Positions 42,885-51,592 of a stretch of 64,000 nt of DNA are shown here, piece by piece (within the stretch, counting starts at the first letter, position 1; each line of letters opens with the position of its first letter). The stretch is from the NCBI RefSeq assembly GCF_014698835.1, contig NZ_JACJTU010000037.1, forward strand, positions 1 to 64,000, in the 5' to 3' direction. The DNA is from Nostoc paludosum FACHB-159 (lineage in GTDB: Bacteria; Cyanobacteriota; Cyanobacteriia; Cyanobacteriales; Nostocaceae). The notes below the pieces were generated by a model, which made no database searches, was not told the DNA's origin, and worked only from the letters and a program-made list of their open reading frames with translations. The translations under genes and the position numbers were made by a program.

Positions 42885-45800
42885 TTGCTATCTGCTCCCA
42901 GTGCTTTGAGTGTTGTGCGTTGCGCCTCTGTTAAGCCAGTTGCCCCGGTAATATTCATCCCTTCGTAGGGTCTATTGGCTCTGAATATTCGCAGATTCTC
43001 GCCAGTATGAATACTCCATAATCGGATAGTTTCGTCTGCACTGCTACTAGCCAAAGTTTCCCCATCGGGGCTAAAAACTACAGATAATACTTGAGCGTTA
43101 TGTCCGCGCCATGTCTTCAGGCATTGAACGCTACTCATAGCCCAAAGTTTCAGGGTGCAGTCGGCGCTACCACTAGCAAGGGTGCGCCCATCGTGGCTGA
43201 AGCTGATGGTTAAGACTTGATTGGTATGTTCTTGCAGGGTTCTCAAATTTTTACCTGTCTCTACATCCCAAAGTTTGAGGGTGCGATCGCCGCTACCACT
43301 GGCAAGGGTGCGCCCATCTGGACTAAAAGTTACAGATAATACTGCGTTGGTATGTCCATGTAAAATTTGCAGACATTCACCAGTCCTCAAGTTCCAAATT
43401 CCGATCGTTTGGTCGGCGCTGGCTGTGGCGAGAATTTCCCCATCAGGACTGAAAGCCACGGACAAGACTGCATTGGTATGTTCTGAGAAAATATCAAGGC
43501 ATTCTCCTGTTTGTGCATCCCAAATTCTTGCAGTCCGATCTGCGCTACCACTGGCAAGTATTTGTCCGTTAGGACTAAAAGTTACTGAATAAACTGTTTC
43601 CTGGTGTTCGGTCAAGGTTTTGAGGCATTCTCCGTTTTCTATGTTCCATAATTTGATACTTCGGTCGGTGCTACTACTAGCTAAGATCGGCGTTGTTAAG
43701 GGGGGCATGGGATGTAGTGCGATCGCCAGAATATGATTTGTATGCCCTGCCAATACTTTGATACACTGCCCTGTCTTAGTATCCCACAGTCGAATTAATC
43801 GGTCTTGGCTACCGCTAGCAAGGATTTGACCAGTGTTATCAAAACCGATCGCTGATATTTGGTTAGTATATCCCTGTAGCGTTCTGATACATTGTCCTGT
43901 AGTAGTATCCCATAGTCTAATTACTTGGTCATCTCCACCACTAGCTAGGATTGCACTATCAGCATTAAATACTACAGTCCGTACCCAATTTTCATGACCT
44001 GACAAGACACGCAGACGTTTTCCAGTGGCAAGATCCCACAGGCTGATGGTTTGGTCGGCACTGCCACTAGCAATAATTAATCCATCGGAACTAAAACTGA
44101 CTGATAAAATCGAATTGCTATGCCCTGCTAAAGTGCTAATACACTGCCCCGTTTCTACATCCCAAAGTTTAACTGTATTGTCGTCGCTACCACTGGCTAA
44201 AATTTTCTTGTCGCTCCAAGTAAGACACTGGATATCTGCACGATGACCGTAGAAACTATGAAGACATTTACCTGTCTGTGTATTCCACAATCTGATGGGT
44301 TCATCGCCGCCTGCTGTGGCCAAGAGTTCGCCGTCTAGACTCAATGCAGCCACCTGAATCTGATTGCTTTGGTCTTGTAGCGCGATTAGAGATTTTCCTG
44401 TGTTGAGATCCCACAGACTGAGAGTTTGATTTCTGCCTCGACTGATAAGAATGCTACCTGTGGAATTACAAGCGATCGCCAACACTTGGCTAGTATATCG
44501 TTGTATATTTCTGACAGTTTGCCCGGTATTTAGATCCCAAAACTGAATGCTTTGGTCTGCACTATGACTAATCAAAGTTTGACCGTCAAGGCTGAAACAC
44601 AGAGATTGTACTGCAAGGGCGTTACCCTTCAAACTCAAATGCAACTGACCATCTGCAACACGCCACAGATGCACCTCGCCATTATCATCTCCCGTTGCCA
44701 AAAATTCTCCGTCTGGACTAAAGGCCGCTGATAAAACGCTGCCAAAAATTTGTCTAAAAACGCATTTAGAGAAATGAGCATTGGTAAAGTTAACGCGGTG
44801 TAAATTGATTCCTCTGAGGTCGGCTTGCCAAATCAGCGCATGAGAAAAGTCATAATCCCTGAAGTCAATTTCTAAATGATGGAGCAGATTAAGAATATTT
44901 CCCGCTAAATAACCCGATTCTAAGGATGCTTGCTCGCGTTGTCTAGCCAAAATTTGCATTAATTGTTGGGCGATCGCTTTTTTGCTACCCAATTGACGCA
45001 GCAGTTCTGCAATAACAGGCTTGACAATTAAACGTATTTGTGAATCTTGAATATAATCTTTCGCCGTTGCTTTCAGAAGCGCATGGGTTATGGGTAGATA
45101 TGCAGATTTGTGCGCCTCTGCAACAATTTCCGCAGACATCTGTTCTATAAACTGCTCTGTTACATACTCCATAATTACGGGTTGTTGCGTAAACCCGATA
45201 ATGCTCTGTTCCATCAAAGAACGCCGGAGTATCGATTCCACCGCTTCTAGGAGTTGGTGTTTGAGTAACTGGGGGTAAATATCATCTGCCAATTCATACA
45301 GCGAAACACCTTCGCGGTTAATTGCTAACCAATACATCACGCTTTTTTCAGTTTCAGTCAGGCGTTCAAACTGCTGATTGAGCAATGCGCGGATGCTATT
45401 GAAACTTGAGATACCTGTTGCGAGAAATGCTGCAACATCGCCGGTAAATAAATCCTTAATTGCGGTGGCGACAATCTTCAAAGCCAGGGGATTACCACTG
45501 TATAAATCAATTAATTGCTGGCTTTCCTGCTGGGATACAGATAAACCCTTAATTGTGAGAATTTCCTGAGCTTCTGCATTTAGCCCCGTTAATTGTAGCG
45601 ATCGCACAGGTAAAGTTTCTCCAGCCAAAGCAGCAATTTCATCTGGCTTTTCCCGGCTGGTAATTAGCAAACAACTTTGGTGTGCAACTTCGCCTACACG
45701 CCGCAGTAGTTCGCCATATCCTTCGTACTCTGGCTGAAAACTGCCCGCATAGCTGCCATCCTGCATCAAAGTTTCCCAATTATCCAACACCAACAAACAG

Positions 45801-46516
45801 CGATGCTGGCGCAGATATTCTATCAATTTGGAGATTTTACCTGCCGTTGTACTTGGTAATTCTATGGTCTGCTGTGAAGATAAAACTTTCAGTACATCAT
45901 CTAGCAACTCCGGTAACAAAGGCGCATTGCGTAGACTTCGCCATATTAAAAACTCAAACTGGTCTTGAATTTGCTCTGCCAGTTTAGTTACCAAAGTTGT
46001 CTTACCAATTCCACCATTACCTAAAAGTGCAACCAATCGACAGCGATCGCTCAACACCCATTGCTGTAAATTCGATATTTCCGCCAATCGCCCACAAAAC
46101 AAAGTAACATCAACCGCCTCACCCCAATCTTTAATCGCTGCTGAGGAAGTAATTTTTTCCTCTGCTCCCCTGCTCCCCTGCTCCCCTGCTCCCCCTGCTC
46201 CCCCTGCTTCAAGAACTCCCTCTGCTCCTCCTAACTCCAGAACTCTCCTTGCACCCGTGTAGTCTTCAAGTTCTAGTTGTAAATTTACTGCTTTAAATAC
46301 AAGCGCGATCGAATCTTTGTCAACGCCTTGACACCGTAAAATTTTCCGAATTGTAGCTGGATGCAAACCTTGGCCTTCAACTAATTGAGAACGCCGCACC
46401 AATTCCTGAACAGCATAGCGTTCAATTTCTAGCTGAAGCATCCGATTTTGCAGTTTTGCCTGTCCTTTGGGACTAAGAACTACCCCTCGAACTCGCTGTC
46501 CTGTAGGCAAATCCAT
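42881..46516 (-). CDS. NB-ARC STAND ATPase with pentapeptide-like segment and 14 WD40 repeats
   Basis: 1211 residues. The N-terminal 90 residues look helical and HTH-like (HPATIRKILRCQGVDKD). Residues 93-120 are a Gly/Glu low-complexity insert. NB-ARC follows: P-loop GNGGIGKT (166-173), LLVLDNWE and CLLITSREKP. A short pentapeptide-repeat-like stretch (FSHALIWQADLRGINLHRVNFTNAHF, split here by family pattern) precedes 14 WD40 repeats, enough for two seven-bladed propellers; most end in IRLWDT-like strands. STAND proteins of this type are signal-triggered switches, some acting in defence or differentiation. It shares a 4 bp overlap with the hybrid kinase gene. Confidence 0.92.
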   Translation of the reverse strand: MDLPTGQRVRGVVLSPKGQAKLQNRMLQLEIERYAVQELVRRSQLVEGQGLHPATIRKILRCQGVDKDSIALVFKAVNLQLELEDYTGARRVLELGGAEGVLEAGGAGGAGEQGSRGAEEKITSSAAIKDWGEAVDVTLFCGRLAEISNLQQWVLSDRCRLVALLGNGGIGKTTLVTKLAEQIQDQFEFLIWRSLRNAPLLPELLDDVLKVLSSQQTIELPSTTAGKISKLIEYLRQHRCLLVLDNWETLMQDGSYAGSFQPEYEGYGELLRRVGEVAHQSCLLITSREKPDEIAALAGETLPVRSLQLTGLNAEAQEILTIKGLSVSQQESQQLIDLYSGNPLALKIVATAIKDLFTGDVAAFLATGISSFNSIRALLNQQFERLTETEKSVMYWLAINREGVSLYELADDIYPQLLKHQLLEAVESILRRSLMEQSIIGFTQQPVIMEYVTEQFIEQMSAEIVAEAHKSAYLPITHALLKATAKDYIQDSQIRLIVKPVIAELLRQLGSKKAIAQQLMQILARQREQASLESGYLAGNILNLLHHLEIDFRDYDFSHALIWQADLRGINLHRVNFTNAHFSKCVFRQIFGSVLSAAFSPDGEFLATGDDNGEVHLWRVADGQLHLSLKGNALAVQSLCFSLDGQTLISHSADQSIQFWDLNTGQTVRNIQRYTSQVLAIACNSTGSILISRGRNQTLSLWDLNTGKSLIALQDQSNQIQVAALSLDGELLATAGGDEPIRLWNTQTGKCLHSFYGHRADIQCLTWSDKKILASGSDDNTVKLWDVETGQCISTLAGHSNSILSVSFSSDGLIIASGSADQTISLWDLATGKRLRVLSGHENWVRTVVFNADSAILASGGDDQVIRLWDTTTGQCIRTLQGYTNQISAIGFDNTGQILASGSQDRLIRLWDTKTGQCIKVLAGHTNHILAIALHPMPPLTTPILASSSTDRSIKLWNIENGECLKTLTEHQETVYSVTFSPNGQILASGSADRTARIWDAQTGECLDIFSEHTNAVLSVAFSPDGEILATASADQTIGIWNLRTGECLQILHGHTNAVLSVTFSPDGRTLASGSGDRTLKLWDVETGKNLRTLQEHTNQVLTISFSHDGRTLASGSADCTLKLWAMSSVQCLKTWRGHNAQVLSVVFSPDGETLASSSADETIRLWSIHTGENLRIFRANRPYEGMNITGATGLTEAQRTTLKALGADSK
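46159..46240. repeat. CTCCCCTG low-complexity array inside the NB-ARC gene
   Basis: Repeated 8-9 bp units (CTCCCCTG, CTCCCCCTG) encode the Gly/Glu-rich insert between the N-terminal domain and NB-ARC. The same GAGCAGGGG wording occurs in noncoding gaps at about 8805, 33702 and 51495. The unit is not a multiple of three, so the reading frame drifts through it yet remains open. Confidence 0.75.
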
Positions 46517-46601
46517 TGCTCTTACTCAGGCGGGTCAAATGCAATATACCACTTCTTTGCAAAAGCAGATAGGGGTGTACAAATCTACATTTCTATATTT
46601 A

Positions 46602-46985
46602 TTAATTTCCAGTAAGACCGATCGCCAAACCTAGAAGGACAATTATGGTAATCATAGTATACAAACTATCTCGCTGTCGCATAAAAGCTAATAGGGAAAA
46701 TGCAACTCTAGCAACAGGCGTAATTATTAATAAAAGTAATCCTAGTTGAATGATGCCAAGGCGACGGCCGGAAAAGGCTGCTGTGGCAACTCCTTCAGGA
46801 CTACTAAAATATGGGGGTTCACCATGAAATATTTGATAATTAGGAGTCTCATAACCATGACGAACTAAGTACAAAACTCCGCCCAAAAAAACTACACAAG
46901 TAGCGAGGAATACCCCATATCTTAAAAGATTGCCAACTAATCTTTCAAATTGTCTTTCGCTCAAATTCCTTTTATTAGATAACAT
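46602..46985 (-). CDS. DUF1634 membrane protein
   Basis: 127 residues with three hydrophobic helices (about 20-40, 68-92, 103-124). The start NLSERQFERLVGNLLRYGVFLATCVVFLGGVLY and the central FSGRRLGIIQLGLLLLIITPVARVAFSL fit DUF1634, a small membrane family that is habitually encoded beside TauE/SafE transporters. It starts 1 bp after the stop of the TSUP gene upstream, with GGAGG before the ATG, so it probably works with that transporter. Function unknown. Confidence 0.85.
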   Translation of the reverse strand: MLSNKRNLSERQFERLVGNLLRYGVFLATCVVFLGGVLYLVRHGYETPNYQIFHGEPPYFSSPEGVATAAFSGRRLGIIQLGLLLLIITPVARVAFSLLAFMRQRDSLYTMITIIVLLGLAIGLTGN

Positions 46986-46986
46986 T

Positions 46987-47823
46987 TTAAATCCTCCCTG
47001 TGAATCCGTTAAAAATCATTTGTATGCCTAAGAGCGAAATGACTAAACTGAAAATAGTTCTTAAAACTCCTACTTTGGTTCTAACTAATATCTTTGCTCC
47101 TAATAATGCTCCTAATACTACGCCCAACATTACAGGCATTGCTAAACCAGGATCGATGTAACCTCTTTTTAAGTAAACTCCTGCACTAGCGGCTGCTGTC
47201 ACCCCAATCATAAAATTACTGGTGGTGGTAGAAACCTTAAAAGGAATCTGCATAAATCGATCCATTGCTAATACTTTGAGTGCGCCAGAACCAATTCCCA
47301 ATAAACCAGAAAGCATACCAGCAACAAACATCAAACTAAAACCCGCTTTTACAGCATGGACGTTATAAGCCTGTTCTCCTTCGGGTGTTGGGTAAGTGCT
47401 ATTTAAGCGCAAACGAGTTGCTAAAGCATCGGGAGGTTTGTTGTCTTGATGTTCCGAGTGGGATAGATGTGAGAGGTAGGCGCTGTAAAGTAAAATCAAG
47501 CCGAACGCCACAGCTATGATTTTAGTAGGAGTGTAAGCGGCAACGATCGCACCAGCGATCGCGCCAAATGTAGTAGCCACTTCTAAGAACATCCCCAAGC
47601 GAAGATTTGTATAACCTTCTTTGACATAAGCTGAAGCCGCACCTGAAGATGTTGCAATTACAGATACCAAAGATGCACCAATGGCATAACGAATATCAAC
47701 ATGAAACACCAAAGTTAATAGAGGGACTAACACCACTCCACCACCTAAACCTGTCAACGCTCCTAAAAATCCCGCAGTTGCAGAACCCAGCCAAACTAAT
47801 AAGGTAAATTCTAGAATATTCAA
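46987..47823 (-). CDS. TauE/SafE (TSUP) family anion permease
   Basis: 278 residues with about eight helices and the two internal repeats of the family: GALTGLGGGVVLVPLLTL in the first half and LSGLLGIGSGALKVLAM in the second. TSUP proteins move sulfite, sulfonates or other organosulfur and organic anions. A hydrophilic loop at about 125-155 separates the halves. The frame begins at a TTG with GGTGG seven bases upstream, so a TTG start is likely. It forms an operon with DUF1634 downstream and the shorter TSUP gene upstream. Confidence 0.88.
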   Translation of the reverse strand: MNILEFTLLVWLGSATAGFLGALTGLGGGVVLVPLLTLVFHVDIRYAIGASLVSVIATSSGAASAYVKEGYTNLRLGMFLEVATTFGAIAGAIVAAYTPTKIIAVAFGLILLYSAYLSHLSHSEHQDNKPPDALATRLRLNSTYPTPEGEQAYNVHAVKAGFSLMFVAGMLSGLLGIGSGALKVLAMDRFMQIPFKVSTTTSNFMIGVTAAASAGVYLKRGYIDPGLAMPVMLGVVLGALLGAKILVRTKVGVLRTIFSLVISLLGIQMIFNGFTGRI

Positions 47824-47876
47824 GCAATACCACCTTCGTTTTTCAGGATAAACTACACTGTTTGACGAAATTTTTT

Positions 47877-47900
47877 AGGGGCGCAAAAATATGCGCCCTT
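47877..47900. repeat. Short GGGGCGCA...TGCGCCC inverted repeat between TSUP genes
   Basis: AGGGGCGCA and TGCGCCCT flank a short A/T loop in the 81 bp gap between the two TSUP genes. A reduced member of the palindrome family that might fold in the mRNA. Confidence 0.5.
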
Positions 47901-47904
47901 ATGA

Positions 47905-48282
47905 TTACAACGATTCAGGATGAGATAGGAATAAAATCCTCGCTGCACTAATCAGCAACAAAAATGCAAAAACTTTGTTGAAAATCTCATTTGGTAAACT
48001 CAGACCAATTTTGGCCCCAAACCATCCGCCAAAAATAAACCCTAAGCACAATATTGCGGCTACTTTAATATCTACATCACCCTGCTTATAGTATGTCCAT
48101 GCTGCTAATAAATCTACTGGCAGTGCTAATAATGCTAGGGTAGTTCCTTGTGCTAAATGTTGAGAAAATCCTAAGAAAAGCATCAAAGCTGGCAGAATGA
48201 CAAGACCGCCACCGATACCTATCATTCCACTAATTATACCTGCTACTAATCCTAAGATGAGGCAAAGTAAAACTGTATTCAT
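47905..48282 (-). CDS. Half-length TauE/SafE (TSUP) family protein
   Basis: 125 residues with four helices, corresponding to one repeat of a normal eight-helix TSUP protein (GMIGIGGGLVILPALMLFLGFSQHLAQGTTLALL, read here as the usual first-repeat motif). Half-length members presumably dimerise or pair with a full-length partner; the full TSUP gene lies 81 bp downstream. GAGGT precedes the ATG, and the stop is clean, so this looks like a real short protein rather than a broken gene. Confidence 0.85.
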   Translation of the reverse strand: MNTVLLCLILGLVAGIISGMIGIGGGLVILPALMLFLGFSQHLAQGTTLALLALPVDLLAAWTYYKQGDVDIKVAAILCLGFIFGGWFGAKIGLSLPNEIFNKVFAFLLLISAARILFLSHPESL

Positions 48283-48299
48283 AACTACCTCTTTGAGTA

Positions 48300-49298
48300 T
48301 TAACTAGCAAGATAAATACTAATTTCCTCCTTATTTTGCCGGAGGACTTTTAGGGCTTGTTGCTCTATTTGTCTGATTCGTTCTCGGCTAACACCCATGC
48401 GCTGACCAATTTGTGATAAAGAAAGTTCGTGACCATCTTCTAAACCAAAACGGAGAGTTAATACTTCTCGCTGTTGGGGAGACAATTTTGCTAATAATTT
48501 TTGCAGGTCTTGTTGGAGAGATTCTTCAACAATATAACTTTCTGGAGACAGTCCCGTATCTTCTAGAATGTCTTGTAATTCTGAATCTTGATGTAAACCA
48601 ATTCGCGTTTCTAGAGACATAGTTTTACGGCTAAGCTGCAAACAATCTCTAACTTCTTTAGGTGTTAAGGATAAGGCTGTGGCGATTTCATCAGTTGTAG
48701 GAACTCGCCCTAATTTTTGCGATAATTCTCTCTGGACGCGCTTAATTTTATTCAATCTTTCAAACACATGAATTGGTAAGCGAATAGTGCGACTTTGTTG
48801 GGCGATCGCTCGTGTAATTCCTTGGCGTATCCACCAGTAAGCATAAGTAGATAACTTGTAACCCCGTTCTGGGTCAAATTTTTCAATTCCACGTTCTAAA
48901 GCTAAATTTCCCTCTTGAATCAAATCCAAAAATTCTAAATTTCGTTGTTGATACTTCTTCGCTATTGAAACCACTAATCGCAAATTAGCCGCAATCATTT
49001 TTTGCTTGGCTCGTTGTCCTTGATTTAGTTGTTGCTGCAAATTGAGCATACTTATATTCAGATAATCAGCCCATTCTTGTAATATCGGTTCGCGTTTTAA
49101 TTGCACAGCTAATTCTTTTTTTGCATTTAATAACTGCATCATCTGTTTTACTTGTTTTGCCAAAATAATTTCTTGCTCGTGAGTTAATAAAGGTACTTTT
49201 CCTATTTCTTGTAAATAAGTGTACATATTATCCCTAACAGCTAGAGATTTCTGATTGTTACTGCCAGTTTCATCAGTAAAGAACATTAAGCTAGTCAT
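48300..49298 (-). CDS. Group 2 sigma-70 factor
   Basis: 332 residues. Region 1.2 is DNMYTYLQEIGKVPLLTHEQE. Regions 2.2-2.4 include EFLDLIQEGNLALERGIEKFDPERGYKLSTYAYWWIRQGITRAI (positions about 118-162), region 3 follows, and region 4.2 has SLSQIGQRMGVSRERIRQIEQQALKVLR at the end. It lacks the long acidic N-terminus of the housekeeping factor, so it is a non-essential group 2 type used in stress or nutrient responses. AAGGA lies about ten bases upstream of the ATG. It stands 18 bp upstream of the half-length TSUP gene and may be co-transcribed with it. Confidence 0.93.
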   Translation of the reverse strand: MTSLMFFTDETGSNNQKSLAVRDNMYTYLQEIGKVPLLTHEQEIILAKQVKQMMQLLNAKKELAVQLKREPILQEWADYLNISMLNLQQQLNQGQRAKQKMIAANLRLVVSIAKKYQQRNLEFLDLIQEGNLALERGIEKFDPERGYKLSTYAYWWIRQGITRAIAQQSRTIRLPIHVFERLNKIKRVQRELSQKLGRVPTTDEIATALSLTPKEVRDCLQLSRKTMSLETRIGLHQDSELQDILEDTGLSPESYIVEESLQQDLQKLLAKLSPQQREVLTLRFGLEDGHELSLSQIGQRMGVSRERIRQIEQQALKVLRQNKEEISIYLAS

Positions 49299-49474
49299 GG
49301 TAATTAAATCCTTGAAAATTAATAAGTGGGTTGTATTTGTTGCGATCCAAATAGTTGTTATGGGTTAATTTTTGGAGGTATATATCTCAAAATAAACCCG
49401 TAGCCTAATAACAAGCACATTACAAACAGAAACTCAATTAATACAATGATTGTAAGCATAATATCTGCGGGTTG

Positions 49475-50068
49475 CTAATTTTTTATAGAAGCTGAAGTGT
49501 AAACAGGTGTATTTAATTCTCCTGCGCTACTGAAAGGGAAAAAGCGAAAAACAGCTTTTCCAATAATGTTTTGACGTGGAACAAAACCCCAATAATGGCT
49601 ATCAAAACTATTATTGCGATTGTCACCTAAAACTAGATAAGAATTTGCTGGCACAATCACTGGCCCCCATCGATAATTCGGTTTGGCTTCGATGTATTTT
49701 TCCTTTAAAGGTGAGCCATTAATATCAACTTGTCCATTTTTTACCTCTACCTTTTCTCCTGGTAATCCAATGACGCGCTTAATAAAAGCTTCGTGATAAT
49801 TGTCTTCTCCCAGGGTTTTAGTAGGATTAAAAACTACTATGTCACCTCTGTGAGGGGAGCTGAAATCATAGCTAATCTTATCTATAATTAAACGGTCATT
49901 AGGTTGGATAGTTGGCTCCATTGACCCTGAAGGTACATAACGAGCTTCAGCAACGAAAGTACGAATCCCTAAAGCTAAAATCAAGCTTAAGCCAACAGTT
50001 TTTATTCCTTCTATCCAAACATTTGCATAACTAGATGAGCCTGTTTTTTCTTGATGAACTGTAGACAT
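49475..50068 (-). CDS. lepB: Signal peptidase I
   Basis: 197 residues. One N-terminal membrane helix (about 22-40) leads to the catalytic Ser49 in PSGSMEPT; the general-base Lys is Lys97 in FIKRVIGLPGE; LVLGDNRNNSFDSHYWG is the C-terminal conserved box. It cleaves signal peptides at the outer face of the plasma or thylakoid membrane. It lies 18 bp after a DUF3172 gene, so the two form an operon. The size is typical of cyanobacterial LepB paralogues. Confidence 0.93.
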   Translation of the reverse strand: MSTVHQEKTGSSSYANVWIEGIKTVGLSLILALGIRTFVAEARYVPSGSMEPTIQPNDRLIIDKISYDFSSPHRGDIVVFNPTKTLGEDNYHEAFIKRVIGLPGEKVEVKNGQVDINGSPLKEKYIEAKPNYRWGPVIVPANSYLVLGDNRNNSFDSHYWGFVPRQNIIGKAVFRFFPFSSAGELNTPVYTSASIKN

Positions 50069-50086
50069 AATTTATCAAGCCATTCA

Positions 50087-50587
50087 TTATTGAAATTTTG
50101 TAAGATTTTGCCCTTGAGAAGCGAATAAATTACCAGCAGCATCATTTGGATAAACACAAGAAACTTGTGGAGAATCTTCCAGCTTCCCAGTATAAGCAAA
50201 TGTATTCAAGCTATTTTTACAATTGCTTGTCTGTTGAGATGTTATGAGATTTCTTTGTTGTAAAATTGCCCAATCGCTAGTACGTAAAACACATCCAGGC
50301 TGCATACGCGGTTGTGTCACGTAAACTTTAAAAGGGTTGAGAGTCAGAAAAATACGGGTGTCTGTGACAATCGCACTTGCACCATACTGGACACAAACAT
50401 TTGCATCAGGCGCGGCACTATCAATATAGACACTACTGGCAATATTCTCTGGATTAGAGTTAGCAACACTAGTTAAACTGACACCAATGAAAATTCCTAA
50501 CAGTAAGGCGGCGCTAAGAAGAGCTATTATCATTGTATTGAGGCGAAAAGGTTGGGTTTTATGGGGTGATCGCGTATTCTGTTGCAT
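50087..50587 (-). CDS. DUF3172 membrane-anchored protein
   Basis: 166 residues. A single N-terminal helix (about 18-40) precedes an extracytoplasmic domain with APDANVCVQYGASAIVTDTRIFLTLNPFKVYVTQPRMQPGCVLR, a pattern known from the cyanobacterial/plastid-lineage DUF3172 family, with several Cys residues (about 65, 98, 122, 138). It is co-transcribed with signal peptidase I, so it may be an envelope or thylakoid lumen protein, but its function is unknown. Confidence 0.85.
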   Translation of the reverse strand: MQQNTRSPHKTQPFRLNTMIIALLSAALLLGIFIGVSLTSVANSNPENIASSVYIDSAAPDANVCVQYGASAIVTDTRIFLTLNPFKVYVTQPRMQPGCVLRTSDWAILQQRNLITSQQTSNCKNSLNTFAYTGKLEDSPQVSCVYPNDAAGNLFASQGQNLTKFQ

Positions 50588-50647
50588 AACTTAAACCTGT
50601 AATAACTGCTCAAAAATCATTTTTGGCGATGAAATATAAAACTTATT

Positions 50648-51412
50648 TCAATTCAGATGTGATAAGTCTGTAGGCAAGATGAGATGTTGGCTACCGTGAT
50701 TGTTGAGATATTGAGCTAGTATTTGCTCGACAGCATACTTCTGAGCTAAAGGAATTGTTACTCGCCAATATGTTTTAACAAGAGGGAAATGTGCCTGAAA
50801 GCTAACTATCAAGATATTATTCTTCGTTTTTTCCCATCTGTAAGATTTTATGTCTTCCCATTTTACTAATGAAAACATATAACAAATACCGTTTTCTCGT
50901 AATTCAAACTCACTGAAATAACGCGAAATCAAGATAATGACAGAAGACCAGAGCAGGATGATCTCAGCTACATAACTATTATTCAGATTGTTAGAGATTG
51001 AATTGCTGTTAAATGCTTCCCGAATAAATAAAGCAGAGTACAAAATTGCAAAGATTATACTCAGCAAAATCAACCAAGCTAGGCGTTTATTCTTGAACGC
51101 TGTCCTAACATTTAGCAGATAATAACCTGCTTGTTGTTTACGCCAATACCAAGTAGATATATATATCAGATAGCCCAAGAAACACACTGCGTAAATTCCC
51201 AGCAATATTAACCAGCTATACCTTGTTAATTGCGGAATGAATAATATAGCAGAAACTAACAAAATCCAGATAAGAGCGTATAGTATTTCTCTGGTGGCGT
51301 CTTGTTTCCCGACCAGACGACGAGTCAGTTGATATCTAATTGCTAGGAAAACAACTAACACAATTGTTGACACAGCTAGCGAAGCAATATGAGTGAATCC
51401 AAAAGTATTCAT
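50648..51412 (-). CDS. Multi-helix membrane protein with C-terminal DUF5673-like domain
   Basis: About 254 residues. Five or six helices cover the first 165 residues in pairs. The soluble end (about 170-254) reads ENGICYMFSLVKWEDIKSYRWEK and then beta strands, the layout of DUF5673-type domains where a short strand follows the membrane part. Function unknown. The start at 51412 is preferred because GGTGGAG lies nine bases upstream; a GTG at 51427 is the alternative. It lies 61 bp upstream of the DUF3172 gene in the same direction. Confidence 0.7.
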   Translation of the reverse strand: MNTFGFTHIASLAVSTIVLVVFLAIRYQLTRRLVGKQDATREILYALIWILLVSAILFIPQLTRYSWLILLGIYAVCFLGYLIYISTWYWRKQQAGYYLLNVRTAFKNKRLAWLILLSIIFAILYSALFIREAFNSNSISNNLNNSYVAEIILLWSSVIILISRYFSEFELRENGICYMFSLVKWEDIKSYRWEKTKNNILIVSFQAHFPLVKTYWRVTIPLAQKYAVEQILAQYLNNHGSQHLILPTDLSHLN

Positions 51413-51592
51413 AGCTTTGTTCTCCACCTGAATAGGCGAAAATATGAGTTATATCGTGTCTAGTAAAAGACTTATCATTAAGACCGCAGGGGGGCAGAGG
51501 GGCAGGGAAGCAGGGGAGAAGGTTCTGCATTTTCTGCACAGTTCTATCGAATCACAAGTAATAAGCCGGACATGATATTAAAGAAGATTGTT

